A DNA stretch of 64,000 nucleotides from Bacteroidia bacterium (GTDB lineage Bacteria; Bacteroidota; Bacteroidia; JADZBD01). Position 1 is the stretch's first letter, and each line of letters opens with the position of its first letter. Shown piece after piece: positions 25,354 through 33,718 of the stretch. The notes under the pieces were generated by a model. The model searched no databases. It worked only from the letters and a program-made list of their open reading frames with translations, and had not been told where the DNA came from. The stretch lies in contig JADZBD010000009.1 in NCBI GenBank assembly GCA_020852255.1, positions 124,001 through 188,000 of the forward strand, written 5' to 3'. A program made the translations under genes and the position numbers.

Positions 25354-26714
25354 CGGTCGAATTTCAGTCTTTGTCCGGAATGTATGGAATGAACGACCCC
25401 GGTCTCCTCTCCGCGGCCGTTTTCGTAAACATGTTTCCCATTCACGAAGGTATGCATCACTTTTGAACGAAAGGTCACACCCTCCAGTGGCGACCATCCG
25501 CATTTGTAAAGGATATTCTCCTTCTTCACCATCCAGGGTGAATCAGGGTTTACCAATGTAAAATCGGCAAAGCAGCCCGGACGCAGGAAACCCCGGTCTC
25601 TTATCCGGAAACAAATCGCCGGGTGATGTGCATAACGCTGCACCATGTCCTCTATTGTAAGTCTGCCTTTACCTACGCATTCCATCAATAAAGGCAATGC
25701 ATGCTGAACCAGCGGTCCGCCGGAAGGCGCCTGCAGATAAGGTTTGCTTTTCTCCTCCACAGTATGAGGGGCATGATCCGTAGCGAGCACATCTATCCGG
25801 CCTTCCTTTAAACCTTTCCACAATGCTTCTCTGTTTTCCGACGACTTCACTGCCGGATTCCATTTTATCAGATTCCCGAGCCGGGAATAATCATCTGCGC
25901 TGAACCATAAATGATGTACACAGGCTTCTGCGGTGATCTTTTTATTTTCCGGAGTGCCTGTCTGAAACAATGATAATTCCTTTCCACTGGAGATATGCAG
26001 AACATGAAGCCGGGATCCATATTTCGCAGCCAGCTCTACAGCCAACGCACTGGAACGGTAACATGCTTCTGTGTCACGGATGAGAGGATGCATTGAAACA
26101 GGGATATCTTCTCCGTATTTGGTCCGCGCTGCCTCCAGATTTCTACGTATAGTAGCTTCATCTTCACAATGCGTGGCGATCAGCAGCGGAGACTCGGCGA
26201 ATAACTGCTCCAGCACTTTATGATCATCCACGAGCATGTTACCGGTAGAAGATCCCATAAAGATCTTAATCCCGCAAACAGTTGCAGGATCGGTACGCAG
26301 TACTTCATTTATATTGTCATGGGAAACACCCATGAAGAAGGAGTAATTCGCAACAGACACTTCTGCTGCCCGGGAATATTTTTGCTCCAGCAATTCTTGT
26401 GTCAGAGTATTCGGGACAGTATTTGGCATTTCCATGAAGGAAGTGATACCACCCGCCACCGCTGCTTTTGACTCTGTCAGAATTTCCGCTTTGTGTGTAA
26501 GCCCCGGCTCCCGGAAGTGCACCTGATCATCAATAAAGCCGGGAAATATATAGCAGTTTCCCGCATCCATCACTTGTTTCGCACTTTTGCCGGCGCGGTC
26601 AATTTCCAGCGGGTCAGTGAGAACCGCCTCTATACGATCACCGTTAACAAGCAACGCCCCGCGAAAGGACTTTCCTTCATTAACCAGTGTTCCGTTTTTG
26701 ACCAGCAAACTCAT
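25350..26714 (-). CDS. pyrC: Dihydroorotase
   Basis: This 454-residue amidohydrolase closes the ring in pyrimidine biosynthesis. The metal-binding motif DDQVHFREPGLTHKAE is present with the first His pair written H-x-R (HFR), followed by further His residues (LIATHCED, HVLHISS) and the DHAPH motif with the catalytic Asp. It is the long, class I type. It overlaps the M28 peptidase stop by 1 bp upstream and the DUF4296 start by 4 bp downstream, making a tight four-gene operon from 28680. Confidence 0.93.
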   Translation of the reverse strand: MSLLVKNGTLVNEGKSFRGALLVNGDRIEAVLTDPLEIDRAGKSAKQVMDAGNCYIFPGFIDDQVHFREPGLTHKAEILTESKAAVAGGITSFMEMPNTVPNTLTQELLEQKYSRAAEVSVANYSFFMGVSHDNINEVLRTDPATVCGIKIFMGSSTGNMLVDDHKVLEQLFAESPLLIATHCEDEATIRRNLEAARTKYGEDIPVSMHPLIRDTEACYRSSALAVELAAKYGSRLHVLHISSGKELSLFQTGTPENKKITAEACVHHLWFSADDYSRLGNLIKWNPAVKSSENREALWKGLKEGRIDVLATDHAPHTVEEKSKPYLQAPSGGPLVQHALPLLMECVGKGRLTIEDMVQRYAHHPAICFRIRDRGFLRPGCFADFTLVNPDSPWMVKKENILYKCGWSPLEGVTFRSKVMHTFVNGKHVYENGRGEETGVVHSIHSGQRLKFDR

Positions 26715-27958
26715 CAGAATGTTATTTCTTTCTCAATTTCCGCGTTGTTCCGGATAAGCACCACTTTTACCTTCTGCCCTTTATTAAATGTGCCCAGGGC
26801 TTTCATGTAATCCTGCATGTGATTTACGGGAATATCTCCCAAACGAATGATAATATCTCCTATGGTGATTCCGGCAGATGCTGCCGGCTTGCCCTCTGTT
26901 ACCCCGTCTATTTTAACTCCTTTTCCCTCAAACGTGTAATCTGGCATTATTCCCATGGTTACCTTAAAGGAGGTTTTTCCACCTCCTGTATTGTTCCTGG
27001 TTTTCAGAAATACCAGTCGGGGGAGCGCATTAATTTCATCGAGTGTTCGTACGATATATTCAAGAATCATGACCACCCCTTCATGGTTTACCTTGTCTGC
27101 ATCATCGGAGGGTTTATGGTAATCAGAATGCTGACCGGTAAAAAAGTGAAGAACAGGGATGTTCTTTAGATAAAAAGAAGTCTGATCGCTGGGACCGATC
27201 CCGGAAGAGTCTTTTGTGATCGTAAGATGGCCTTTCTGGCGGTCCAGCATCGCCACAAAATCCGGTGCAGTGCCCACACCAAACACCATTACTTTTTCGG
27301 TAGTGTCATTCATGCGTCCGATCATATCCAGATTAATCATGCAATTCACTTTACTCAGATCAATGGTGGGATTTTCACAATATCTTTTTGAACCCATCAG
27401 GCCGAGTTCCTCTCCGGAAAAACAGATAAAGAGAAAATTGTAATTCTCTTTCACCTGGTTGGTCTTTAAAAATCTGGCCAGTTCAATCACACCGGCCACA
27501 CCGCTCGCATTATCGTCAGCACCATTGTGTATCTTGCCTTCCGGATCCGGCTCTCTCGAATTGAGATCATGCCCCAGCCCCAGGTGATCGTAATGCGCGC
27601 CAATCACAATAGTATGTTCTGCTTTATTATCGAGAAATGCCACCACATTAAGCCCCTGCACCACTGGTCCGGTACCTACCGTATCGTGTACGCTTGCTCT
27701 TTTTTTGAATGAGAAGGAATAAAGATAACTGCTGAGATTTCCTTTCGGGATCAGATCCAGCTTTCTGAAATGAGATGCAATATAGTTCGCCGCCTTTAGT
27801 TCTTCCTGTGTGCCGGTGCCCCTTCCTTTAAGTTCATCTGAAGCAAGAAAATCCACATGCTTTTTAATCTGGTTTTCGGAAAACTTTGCCTTTGGTTTTT
27901 TCTGTGCCTGCATCGCTAAGGAGAGCGCGGCGAAAAGCAGTGCAATAATTGTTTTCAT
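26714..27958 (-). CDS. M28 family metallopeptidase with C-terminal PDZ domain
   Basis: This 414-residue exported aminopeptidase-like protein has a signal peptide (about 1-18). The zinc ligands of the M28 fold are visible: GAHYDHLG, DDNASG, the catalytic EELGLMGS, NLDMIGRM and HSDYHKPSDD. A PDZ-like domain fills the last about 90 residues. It probably trims peptides in the periplasm or at the surface. It overlaps the preceding glycosyltransferase by 4 bp. Confidence 0.9.
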   Translation of the reverse strand: MKTIIALLFAALSLAMQAQKKPKAKFSENQIKKHVDFLASDELKGRGTGTQEELKAANYIASHFRKLDLIPKGNLSSYLYSFSFKKRASVHDTVGTGPVVQGLNVVAFLDNKAEHTIVIGAHYDHLGLGHDLNSREPDPEGKIHNGADDNASGVAGVIELARFLKTNQVKENYNFLFICFSGEELGLMGSKRYCENPTIDLSKVNCMINLDMIGRMNDTTEKVMVFGVGTAPDFVAMLDRQKGHLTITKDSSGIGPSDQTSFYLKNIPVLHFFTGQHSDYHKPSDDADKVNHEGVVMILEYIVRTLDEINALPRLVFLKTRNNTGGGKTSFKVTMGIMPDYTFEGKGVKIDGVTEGKPAASAGITIGDIIIRLGDIPVNHMQDYMKALGTFNKGQKVKVVLIRNNAEIEKEITF

Positions 27959-28680
27959 TCTTGCTTCTTTTCAACTTTCATAAACCTCATCGAAAGCACA
28001 CCCAGGAATGCCTCCTTAAATATCTTCGTACTCATTTTAGAAACACCCAACTGCCGATCCGTGAAAACAATGGGCACTTCCACCACGTTAAAGCCGAGCC
28101 TTGCGGTTTTGTATTTCATTTCAATCTGGAAGGCATATCCAACGAAGCGGATACTATCAAGATCAATGGTTTCAAGCACCTTTCTCTGATAGCATTTAAA
28201 TCCAGCCGTAGTATCCTTGATGTTAACCCACAGGACCGATCGCACATACAGTGATGCGAAATAAGACATCAGGACCCTGTCGGTGGGCCAGTTTTTGATC
28301 TTTCCGCCTTCGCAGTAACGGGAGCCTACGGCCAGGTCTGCACCTTTAAGGCAGGCTTCACGCAGGCGAATAAGATCAGCAGGAGGGTGGGAAAAATCAC
28401 AATCCATTTCAAAAATGAACTGATAGGCTCGGGCGAGCGCCCACCGGAATCCGTGAATATAGGCTGTTCCCAGTCCGAGCTTTCCCTTTCTCTCTTCGAG
28501 GAAGAGCCGGTCTTTAAAATCCTTCTGCAATCCTTTAACAATCTCTGCGGTACCATCCGGCGAACCATCATCTACAATCAGTACATGAAAGGGCACCGGA
28601 AGTGCGAAAACGGTACGCAGCATGTTTTCGACATTTTCCTTTTCGTTGTAAGTGGGAATAATGACCAGGCTGTCGCTCAT
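27955..28680 (-). CDS. Polyprenol-phosphate mannosyltransferase-like GT2
   Basis: This 241-residue glycosyltransferase of family 2 resembles dolichol-phosphate mannose synthase (DPM1-like): VIIPTYNEKENVE at the N-terminus, DDGSPDGTAE, and the EMDCDFSHPP metal-binding motif. No C-terminal membrane segments are present, as in the soluble type. It probably transfers a sugar to a lipid carrier for protein or cell-wall glycosylation. It is first in the operon that continues into the peptidase, pyrC and DUF4296 genes. A -7-like TATCTTTA lies at 28717-28724. Confidence 0.88.
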   Translation of the reverse strand: MSDSLVIIPTYNEKENVENMLRTVFALPVPFHVLIVDDGSPDGTAEIVKGLQKDFKDRLFLEERKGKLGLGTAYIHGFRWALARAYQFIFEMDCDFSHPPADLIRLREACLKGADLAVGSRYCEGGKIKNWPTDRVLMSYFASLYVRSVLWVNIKDTTAGFKCYQRKVLETIDLDSIRFVGYAFQIEMKYKTARLGFNVVEVPIVFTDRQLGVSKMSTKIFKEAFLGVLSMRFMKVEKKQE

Positions 28681-28716
28681 GTGACGAAAAACGGCAAATC
28701 CGAGCCGTTATTGGCT

Positions 28717-28724
28717 TAAAGATA
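28717..28724 (-). promoter_or_regulatory. -7-like element of the GT2-peptidase-pyrC operon
   Basis: The minus strand reads TATCTTTA, matching 5 of 6 informative positions of TAnnTTTG, 36 bp upstream of the GT2 ATG. No -33 element is clear. Confidence 0.35.
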
Positions 28725-28755
28725 GCTAAATTAATGCAGCCTTCTCCGGGGCATT

Positions 28756-30648
28756 TCAGCCGATCCGGTTTTTAACAATCTCCTCCACTACCGCAGGGTC
28801 AAGTAAAGTAGAAGTGTCGCCAAGATTCCCGGTCTCTCCTTCTGCAATTTTTCGCAGGATTCGCCGCATTATTTTGCCGGATCTTGTTTTTGGGAGCCCT
28901 TTTACCACCTGTATTTTATCCGGGCGGGCGATAGGACCCATATATTTGGTTACGGTATCTATTACTTCCTTTTGCAGCAGGTCTTCCCTTTCCGGGGTAT
29001 GTTCACATATTACAAAGGCATAAATTCCCCAGCCTTTAATGGGATGCGGGAATCCTACTACGGCACTCTCCACTACATTGGGATGCTGGTTGATGGCACT
29101 CTCTACCTCGGCCGTTCCCAGCAAATGACCAGAAACCTTGATCACATCATCCACCCGCCCGGTGATGCGATAGTAACCGTCCGCATCCCTCCGGCAACCA
29201 TCGCCGGAAAAGTAGTAGCCGGGATATTCAGAAAAGTATACTTCTTTGCATCGTTTATGGTTGTTGTAAGTGGTCCGGATGATTCCCGGCCAGGGAAATT
29301 TAAAACATAATCTTCCCTCTGCTTTCATCTCTGTAATTTCTTTCCCGGCTTCATCAAGGAGTACCGGAACTATACCCGGAACAGGGAGTGTGGCGTACGA
29401 CGGACGTTCCGGAGTTATACCTGCCAGAGGAGAGATCATGATTCCTCCCGTTTCTGTCTGCCACCAGGTATCCACAATCGGGCACTTCTCCTTACCGATA
29501 TTCTTATGATACCAGTGCCATGCCTCCTCATTGATAGGTTCTCCTACCGAACCAAGTATCCTGAGGCTGTTCAGTGAGTAGGGCTTCACAAACTCCAGGC
29601 CGGCCGCTTCCAGCGAACGGATAGCGGTAGGAGCCGTGTATAAAATATTCACTTTATGTTTATCCACTACCTGCCAGAAACGGCCGGCATCAGGGAACGT
29701 AGGAATCCCTTCGAACATCAGCGAGGTAGCTCCGTTGAGAAGGGGACCATAAACCAGGTAGGAGTGCCCTGTTACCCATCCAATATCTGCCGTACACCAG
29801 AAAACCTCCCCGGGTTCATACTGGAACACATTCAGAAAGGTGTAGGCTGTGAAAACCATGTACCCTGCAGTGGTATGAACCACTCCCTTCGGTTTTCCGG
29901 TACTTCCGGAAGTATATAAAATGAACAGCATATCTTCACTGTTCATAGGTTCAGCCGGACAAATGTTGCGCTGCTCCCGGCATTCCTCCTCCCACCATGC
30001 ATCTCTGCCGGCAGTCATACTCACGGTGGAGCCTGTTCGTTTGAGAACGATTACTTTTTTAACGGTAGGGCACGTTTTTAAAGCTTCGTCCACCACCGGT
30101 TTCAACGGAACCTCCTTTGCTCCACGATAGCCTCCATCGGCTGTGAGTACGAGGCTGCACTCCGCGTCGTGTATTCGGTCTGCCAGGGAGCTGAAAGAAA
30201 ACCCGCCGAACACTACCGAATGAATTGCACCGATTCTCGCGCATGCGAGAAGGGCAAATGTCAGTTCCGGTACCATAGGCATATAAATGCACACCCGGTC
30301 GCCTTTTCTGACTCCGTTTTTTTTCAGCATGTTGGCTACCCGGCACACTTCGTTGTGTAATTCAAGGTAGGTGAACGTTCGCGAGGGTTCATCCGGATTA
30401 TTAGGCTCCCAAATAATCGCTCGCTGGTGGCCTAGTTTACTCAGGTGCCTGTCGATACAGTTTTCGGTAATATTCAATTCCCCGCCTAAATACCATTTAA
30501 TATCGGGTGCGTCGAAATTCCACTCCAGGATAGTATCCCATTTCTTTTTCCATAAAAACTCTGACGCAATGCCTGCCCAGAATTCCCTTGGGTCTTTTAC
30601 GCCGGCCTCATAGTGCCTGCGGTAATCATCCATGCTTCGAATTCTCAT
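28756..30648 (-). CDS. acs: Acetyl-CoA synthetase
   Basis: This 630-residue AMP-forming enzyme converts acetate, ATP and CoA to acetyl-CoA. The P-loop YTSGSTGKPKG, the WWQTETGG motif and the C-terminal SGKIMRR with the acetylation-site Lys are present. The ATG at 30648 gives the usual N-terminus; a further in-frame ATG lies at 30633. The ORF can be extended to 30750, but that part overlaps proC. It follows proC by 17 bp and has no obvious promoter of its own. Confidence 0.95.
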   Translation of the reverse strand: MRIRSMDDYRRHYEAGVKDPREFWAGIASEFLWKKKWDTILEWNFDAPDIKWYLGGELNITENCIDRHLSKLGHQRAIIWEPNNPDEPSRTFTYLELHNEVCRVANMLKKNGVRKGDRVCIYMPMVPELTFALLACARIGAIHSVVFGGFSFSSLADRIHDAECSLVLTADGGYRGAKEVPLKPVVDEALKTCPTVKKVIVLKRTGSTVSMTAGRDAWWEEECREQRNICPAEPMNSEDMLFILYTSGSTGKPKGVVHTTAGYMVFTAYTFLNVFQYEPGEVFWCTADIGWVTGHSYLVYGPLLNGATSLMFEGIPTFPDAGRFWQVVDKHKVNILYTAPTAIRSLEAAGLEFVKPYSLNSLRILGSVGEPINEEAWHWYHKNIGKEKCPIVDTWWQTETGGIMISPLAGITPERPSYATLPVPGIVPVLLDEAGKEITEMKAEGRLCFKFPWPGIIRTTYNNHKRCKEVYFSEYPGYYFSGDGCRRDADGYYRITGRVDDVIKVSGHLLGTAEVESAINQHPNVVESAVVGFPHPIKGWGIYAFVICEHTPEREDLLQKEVIDTVTKYMGPIARPDKIQVVKGLPKTRSGKIMRRILRKIAEGETGNLGDTSTLLDPAVVEEIVKNRIG

Positions 30649-30665
30649 GAAGTGAAGGTAATAAA

Positions 30666-31466
30666 TTACCGAGCGAGTTCTGCAGCACGCTCGCGTGCTT
30701 TCTGCATACCCGCCGACAGCCCCTCTCCTACTCCTTGCTCTTCGAAACACCGGAAAGCCGCTTCGGTTGTTCCTCCCCTGGACATTACAGCCCGGATGAG
30801 TTCATCAAGGGATTTTCCGGAAGTGTTCAATAGATGAAAAGAACCGAGCATGGTTTGCTTCACAAGATTGCCGGCAATGTGCTCATCCAGCCCCATTCGC
30901 TTCCCGGCCTCAATCATGGCTCTTACGATATAAAAAAAGTAAGCCGGTCCTGATCCGGAAACACCGGTAACGGAATTCAGCATTTCCTCATCTTCAAAAT
31001 AGATAGTTCTTCCGGTTGTTCCCAGAAGATTTTCGGCCTTTTTGGTCTCATCCATAGTCATTTCACGGCTGCAGGAATAACCTGTCATGCCCATGCCTAT
31101 TTCCGCCGGCGAATTTGGCATAGCCCGGACCACGCGGGCTTGTCTGAGTTCCTTCTGAAGGGTGGGAATTCGAATGCCGGCCATAATGGAAATGATGATC
31201 TGACCATCCCGTAACACTGGTCGCAGTTCATCAGCCAGCGCATCGAAGTCTTGAGGCTTTACAGCAATAATAATGATATCACTGCGGCCTACCTCAGGAT
31301 CATTCACGGTAGTAACAAGCCCCAATCCTGCTTCTTTGAGTATTTCCTTTCTTTCACGGCTTTTCTCGGCGAGGTAGAGGCGTGAGCGCTCCACAATATT
31401 ATATTTCAAAAATGCGCGGGCATAGATCAATCCCATATTCCCGCAACCTGCAATAGTTACTTTCAT
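30666..31466 (-). CDS. proC: Pyrroline-5-carboxylate reductase
   Basis: This 266-residue NADPH enzyme makes the last step of proline synthesis. The Rossmann motif GCGNMG is at the N-terminus and the family signature VTGVSGSGPAYFF is near residue 165. It starts 1 bp after the DAHP synthase-chorismate mutase stop, so it is likely translated from the same attenuated transcript. Confidence 0.95.
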   Translation of the reverse strand: MKVTIAGCGNMGLIYARAFLKYNIVERSRLYLAEKSRERKEILKEAGLGLVTTVNDPEVGRSDIIIIAVKPQDFDALADELRPVLRDGQIIISIMAGIRIPTLQKELRQARVVRAMPNSPAEIGMGMTGYSCSREMTMDETKKAENLLGTTGRTIYFEDEEMLNSVTGVSGSGPAYFFYIVRAMIEAGKRMGLDEHIAGNLVKQTMLGSFHLLNTSGKSLDELIRAVMSRGGTTEAAFRCFEEQGVGEGLSAGMQKARERAAELAR

Positions 31467-31467
31467 A

Positions 31468-32574
31468 TTATTTCTTTTCTTCCTGCAGAACAGGGTTCAG
31501 GATTTCTGTCTGGATGCGGATGGATTCATCATGTACGAGTTCGAAGAGTCTTTTAATAAACTCATCCTTCAGTCCGAGCATACGTCCGTTTGCGATCCGC
31601 TGTTCCAGCATTTCATCCCACCGGCTCAGTTGCAGGATCGTCATGTTTTTTGATTTTTTCAGCTCACCGATCTGTTCAGATAGCTGCATGCGGGAACGGA
31701 AAGCCTGCAAAAGCTCTTCGTCCAGTGCGTTGATCTTATCCCGAAGCTGTTCCAGCTTTTCTTTGCTGCCATTGAGAGGGGCGTCCTTTTTTCTTTCTAC
31801 CATTCCCTCAAGGATCTCATTCAACATTTCCGGTGTTACCTGCTGACGTGCATCGCTCCAGGCCAGATCCGGCTGCACATGCGCTTCAATCATCCATCCA
31901 TCCAGATCCATATCTATGGCTTTCTGCGCGAGGTACGGAATGAGCTCCCGTTGCCCTGCAATATGACTCGGATCGCAGAGAACAGGCAGGTTGGGATGTA
32001 AACGTTTCAGTTCAACAACTATCTCCCACAACGGATGATTCCTGAACGGGTGATTTCCGTGAACATGAAACCCGCGGTGTATCGCTCCCAGATGTGTTAT
32101 TCCTGCTTTGTTCACACGTTCCAGCGCACCCAGCCATAATTGCAGATCGGCATGAATGGGATTTTTTATCAGCACGGTGGTATCCGTTCCTTTCAGTGCG
32201 TCTGCGATCTCCTGCACGGTAAAAGGATTGACGGTGCTTCTGGCTCCAATCCAGAAATGCCTGATTCCTGTCTGCAGGCATGCTTCCACATGCTTTGCAG
32301 AAGCAACTTCGGTTATGATTGTAAGACCTGTTTCTCGGTTCACCCTGGTGAGCCAGGGGAGTGCCTTGGCTCCCACCCCCTCAAATGCATCCGGCCGTGT
32401 ACGGGGCTTCCACAATCCCGCACGAAACCAGAATGCTCTTCCCGTTCGCTGCAGCCGGAGGGCTGTCTGGAAAACCTGCTCCTCGGTTTCTGCGCTGCAA
32501 GGCCCGGCGATGAGAAGTTGTCTGCCGCCCGTTTTCCATTTATCTCTTGGTACAATATTGATGTCCGTTTTCAT
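31468..32574 (-). CDS. Bifunctional DAHP synthase-chorismate mutase
   Basis: This 368-residue fusion joins the first committed step of aromatic synthesis with the branch to Phe and Tyr. Residues about 10-260 form a type I beta DAHP synthase (IAGPCSAET, HGNHPFRNHP, CDPSHIAG). Residues about 275-360 form an AroQ-type chorismate mutase (LRDKINALDEELL, with Arg and Lys residues along the helices). The fusion is common in Bacteroidota. It is preceded by a Tyr/Phe-rich leader peptide and an intrinsic terminator, so it is likely controlled by attenuation. Confidence 0.95.
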   Translation of the reverse strand: MKTDINIVPRDKWKTGGRQLLIAGPCSAETEEQVFQTALRLQRTGRAFWFRAGLWKPRTRPDAFEGVGAKALPWLTRVNRETGLTIITEVASAKHVEACLQTGIRHFWIGARSTVNPFTVQEIADALKGTDTTVLIKNPIHADLQLWLGALERVNKAGITHLGAIHRGFHVHGNHPFRNHPLWEIVVELKRLHPNLPVLCDPSHIAGQRELIPYLAQKAIDMDLDGWMIEAHVQPDLAWSDARQQVTPEMLNEILEGMVERKKDAPLNGSKEKLEQLRDKINALDEELLQAFRSRMQLSEQIGELKKSKNMTILQLSRWDEMLEQRIANGRMLGLKDEFIKRLFELVHDESIRIQTEILNPVLQEEKK

Positions 32575-32630
32575 AGTATTTCTGTATGTTGTGATAATGC
32601 GGTCTGTTGTTTTTCCATGCTCATTGTATT

Positions 32631-32661
32631 AAAAAAAAGAACCCCGGCAGGGCCGGGGTTC
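32631..32661 (-). terminator. Attenuator terminator before the DAHP synthase gene
   Basis: On the minus strand GAACCCCGGC (right arm on plus, 32652-32661) pairs perfectly with GCCGGGGTTC (32639-32648), with a 3-nt loop, followed by eight T (32631-32638). It lies 56 bp before the DAHP synthase ATG and 27 bp after the leader stop, so it would cut transcription before the genes. Confidence 0.88.
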
Positions 32662-32688
32662 GAATAGCTTTCATTTGTATCTGGCAAA

Positions 32689-32757
32689 TTACTTCCTCTC
32701 CATTCCCCGGCCTGGTCTGGTGTAATAATACGGGAGGAAGAAATAGTTCGTATTCAT
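32689..32757 (-). CDS. Tyr/Phe-rich leader peptide (attenuation)
   Basis: This 22-residue reading frame starts with ATG at 32757, ends with TAA at 32689-32691, and contains the block YFFLPYYY: two Phe and four Tyr within eight residues. Codons after the block encode TRPGRGMERK. The frame is too short for usual gene prediction, but its composition, its place after a perfect -7 element and before the terminator strongly suggest a leader peptide whose translation reports Phe- and Tyr-tRNA charging, like pheL in enterobacteria. Confidence 0.82.
   Translation of the reverse strand: MNTNYFFLPYYYTRPGRGMERK
32705..32712 (-). promoter_or_regulatory. Antiterminator arm within the leader peptide coding region
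   Basis: The minus strand reads GGCCGGGG, an exact complement of CCCCGGCC in the 5' arm and loop of the terminator (minus strand, 32644-32651 region upstream half). A ribosome stalled on the Phe/Tyr codons would leave this arm free to pair and block the terminator; a ribosome reaching the stop would cover it. Confidence 0.68.
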
Positions 32758-32767
32758 AATAACAGGA

Positions 32768-32775
32768 CAAAGATA
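32768..32775 (-). promoter_or_regulatory. -7 element of the aromatic leader transcript
   Basis: TATCTTTG, a full match to TAnnTTTG, lies 10 bp upstream of the leader peptide ATG on the minus strand. It is downstream of the acyltransferase stop, so the leader transcript starts here. Confidence 0.6.
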
Positions 32776-32803
32776 GAGAACTTGAACCTGATAAAAAAAA
32801 TCT

Positions 32804-33682
32804 TCAGCAGGAAATATTTTCGGGCCGGCGGTGCTTCCACCTCCGGTGGCTCCATAACCAGTTGAATGGTTGAGTGTTAATATCCCTCTCCAGCAAACGC
32901 GTATGGCGCTCCGTCAACTCGTTTTCCCTCAGGGAGGCAGGATCAGTTGTAATCAGCTCCGTCTTTATCAGGTAATGACCACGGCGCACTTTCTGAATCC
33001 ACACATAAACTACAGCCAAATTCATTTTACGCGACATCACCTCTGCGCCCTTATATACGGGAGTATCCTGATTCAAAAACCGTGTCCAGTAAGCGGATTC
33101 CGGGGAGGGCGTCTGATCTCCCAGAAAAACCGTACCGGTTAATATATTCCGGTTCCGCACAAACTCCCTGTAGGTATCCTTCACCGCAACCGGCCTGGTT
33201 CCGAAGCGAGAACGGATCCGGTACATCAGGTGATCAAATCCTCTATTGGAGAGAGGGAGGTAAAGGCAATTTACCTGGTAACCCTCCAGTCCGGCAACAC
33301 TGGCAGATGCCATCTCCCAGTTTCCGCAATGTCCCATCACCCAGATGACACTTTTACCTTGTGCATGGAGCGAGCGGGTCAGTTCACGGGTCTCAGGACT
33401 TATCACACAACGTTTCAATACAGAATTCCGGGAGCAGGAGATCAGTTTTATCGTTTCAAAAATGAGATCACAGAAATGCGCATAGAATTGTTTGGCAATA
33501 AGAATCCGTTCCTTTTCCGTTTTTTCAGGAAAGGCATTCCGTAAATTGCTTAAAACAACTTTCTTTCTATACCCGATGATATAATAAATAAAAAAGTAAA
33601 AGATGGAAGAGCGCAGATAGATCAGACTCCACGGTAAAAGAGAGTCAAGTAAGAGAAAGGGATAGATCAGATAGAAACCCAC
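32804..33682 (-). CDS. Lysophospholipid/lipid A acyltransferase (LpxL/HtrB-like)
   Basis: This protein of about 290 residues has one N-terminal membrane segment region and the acyltransferase motif HX4E (GHCGNWE), with the downstream VFLGDQTPSPE segment typical of the LpxL family. It probably adds a secondary acyl chain to lipid A in the inner membrane. No ATG exists before the conserved region except one at 33754 that overlaps the divergent gene; I tentatively use the GTG at 33682, close behind a TACCTTTA -7-like element (33687-33694). The start is uncertain. Confidence 0.85.
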   Translation of the reverse strand: MGFYLIYPFLLLDSLLPWSLIYLRSSIFYFFIYYIIGYRKKVVLSNLRNAFPEKTEKERILIAKQFYAHFCDLIFETIKLISCSRNSVLKRCVISPETRELTRSLHAQGKSVIWVMGHCGNWEMASASVAGLEGYQVNCLYLPLSNRGFDHLMYRIRSRFGTRPVAVKDTYREFVRNRNILTGTVFLGDQTPSPESAYWTRFLNQDTPVYKGAEVMSRKMNLAVVYVWIQKVRRGHYLIKTELITTDPASLRENELTERHTRLLERDINTQPFNWLWSHRRWKHRRPENISC

Positions 33683-33686
33683 GGGG

Positions 33687-33710
33687 TAAAGGTAGTAAGC
33701 ATTATCTTTA
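33687..33710. promoter_or_regulatory. Divergent -7 elements of the acyltransferase and dehydratase genes
   Basis: TACCTTTA lies on the minus strand (33687-33694) and TATCTTTA on the plus strand (33703-33710), 8 bp apart. The rightward one ends 8 bp before the ATG at 33719. Each matches 5 of 6 informative positions of TAnnTTTG. Confidence 0.42.
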
Positions 33711-33718
33711 TCCTCAGC

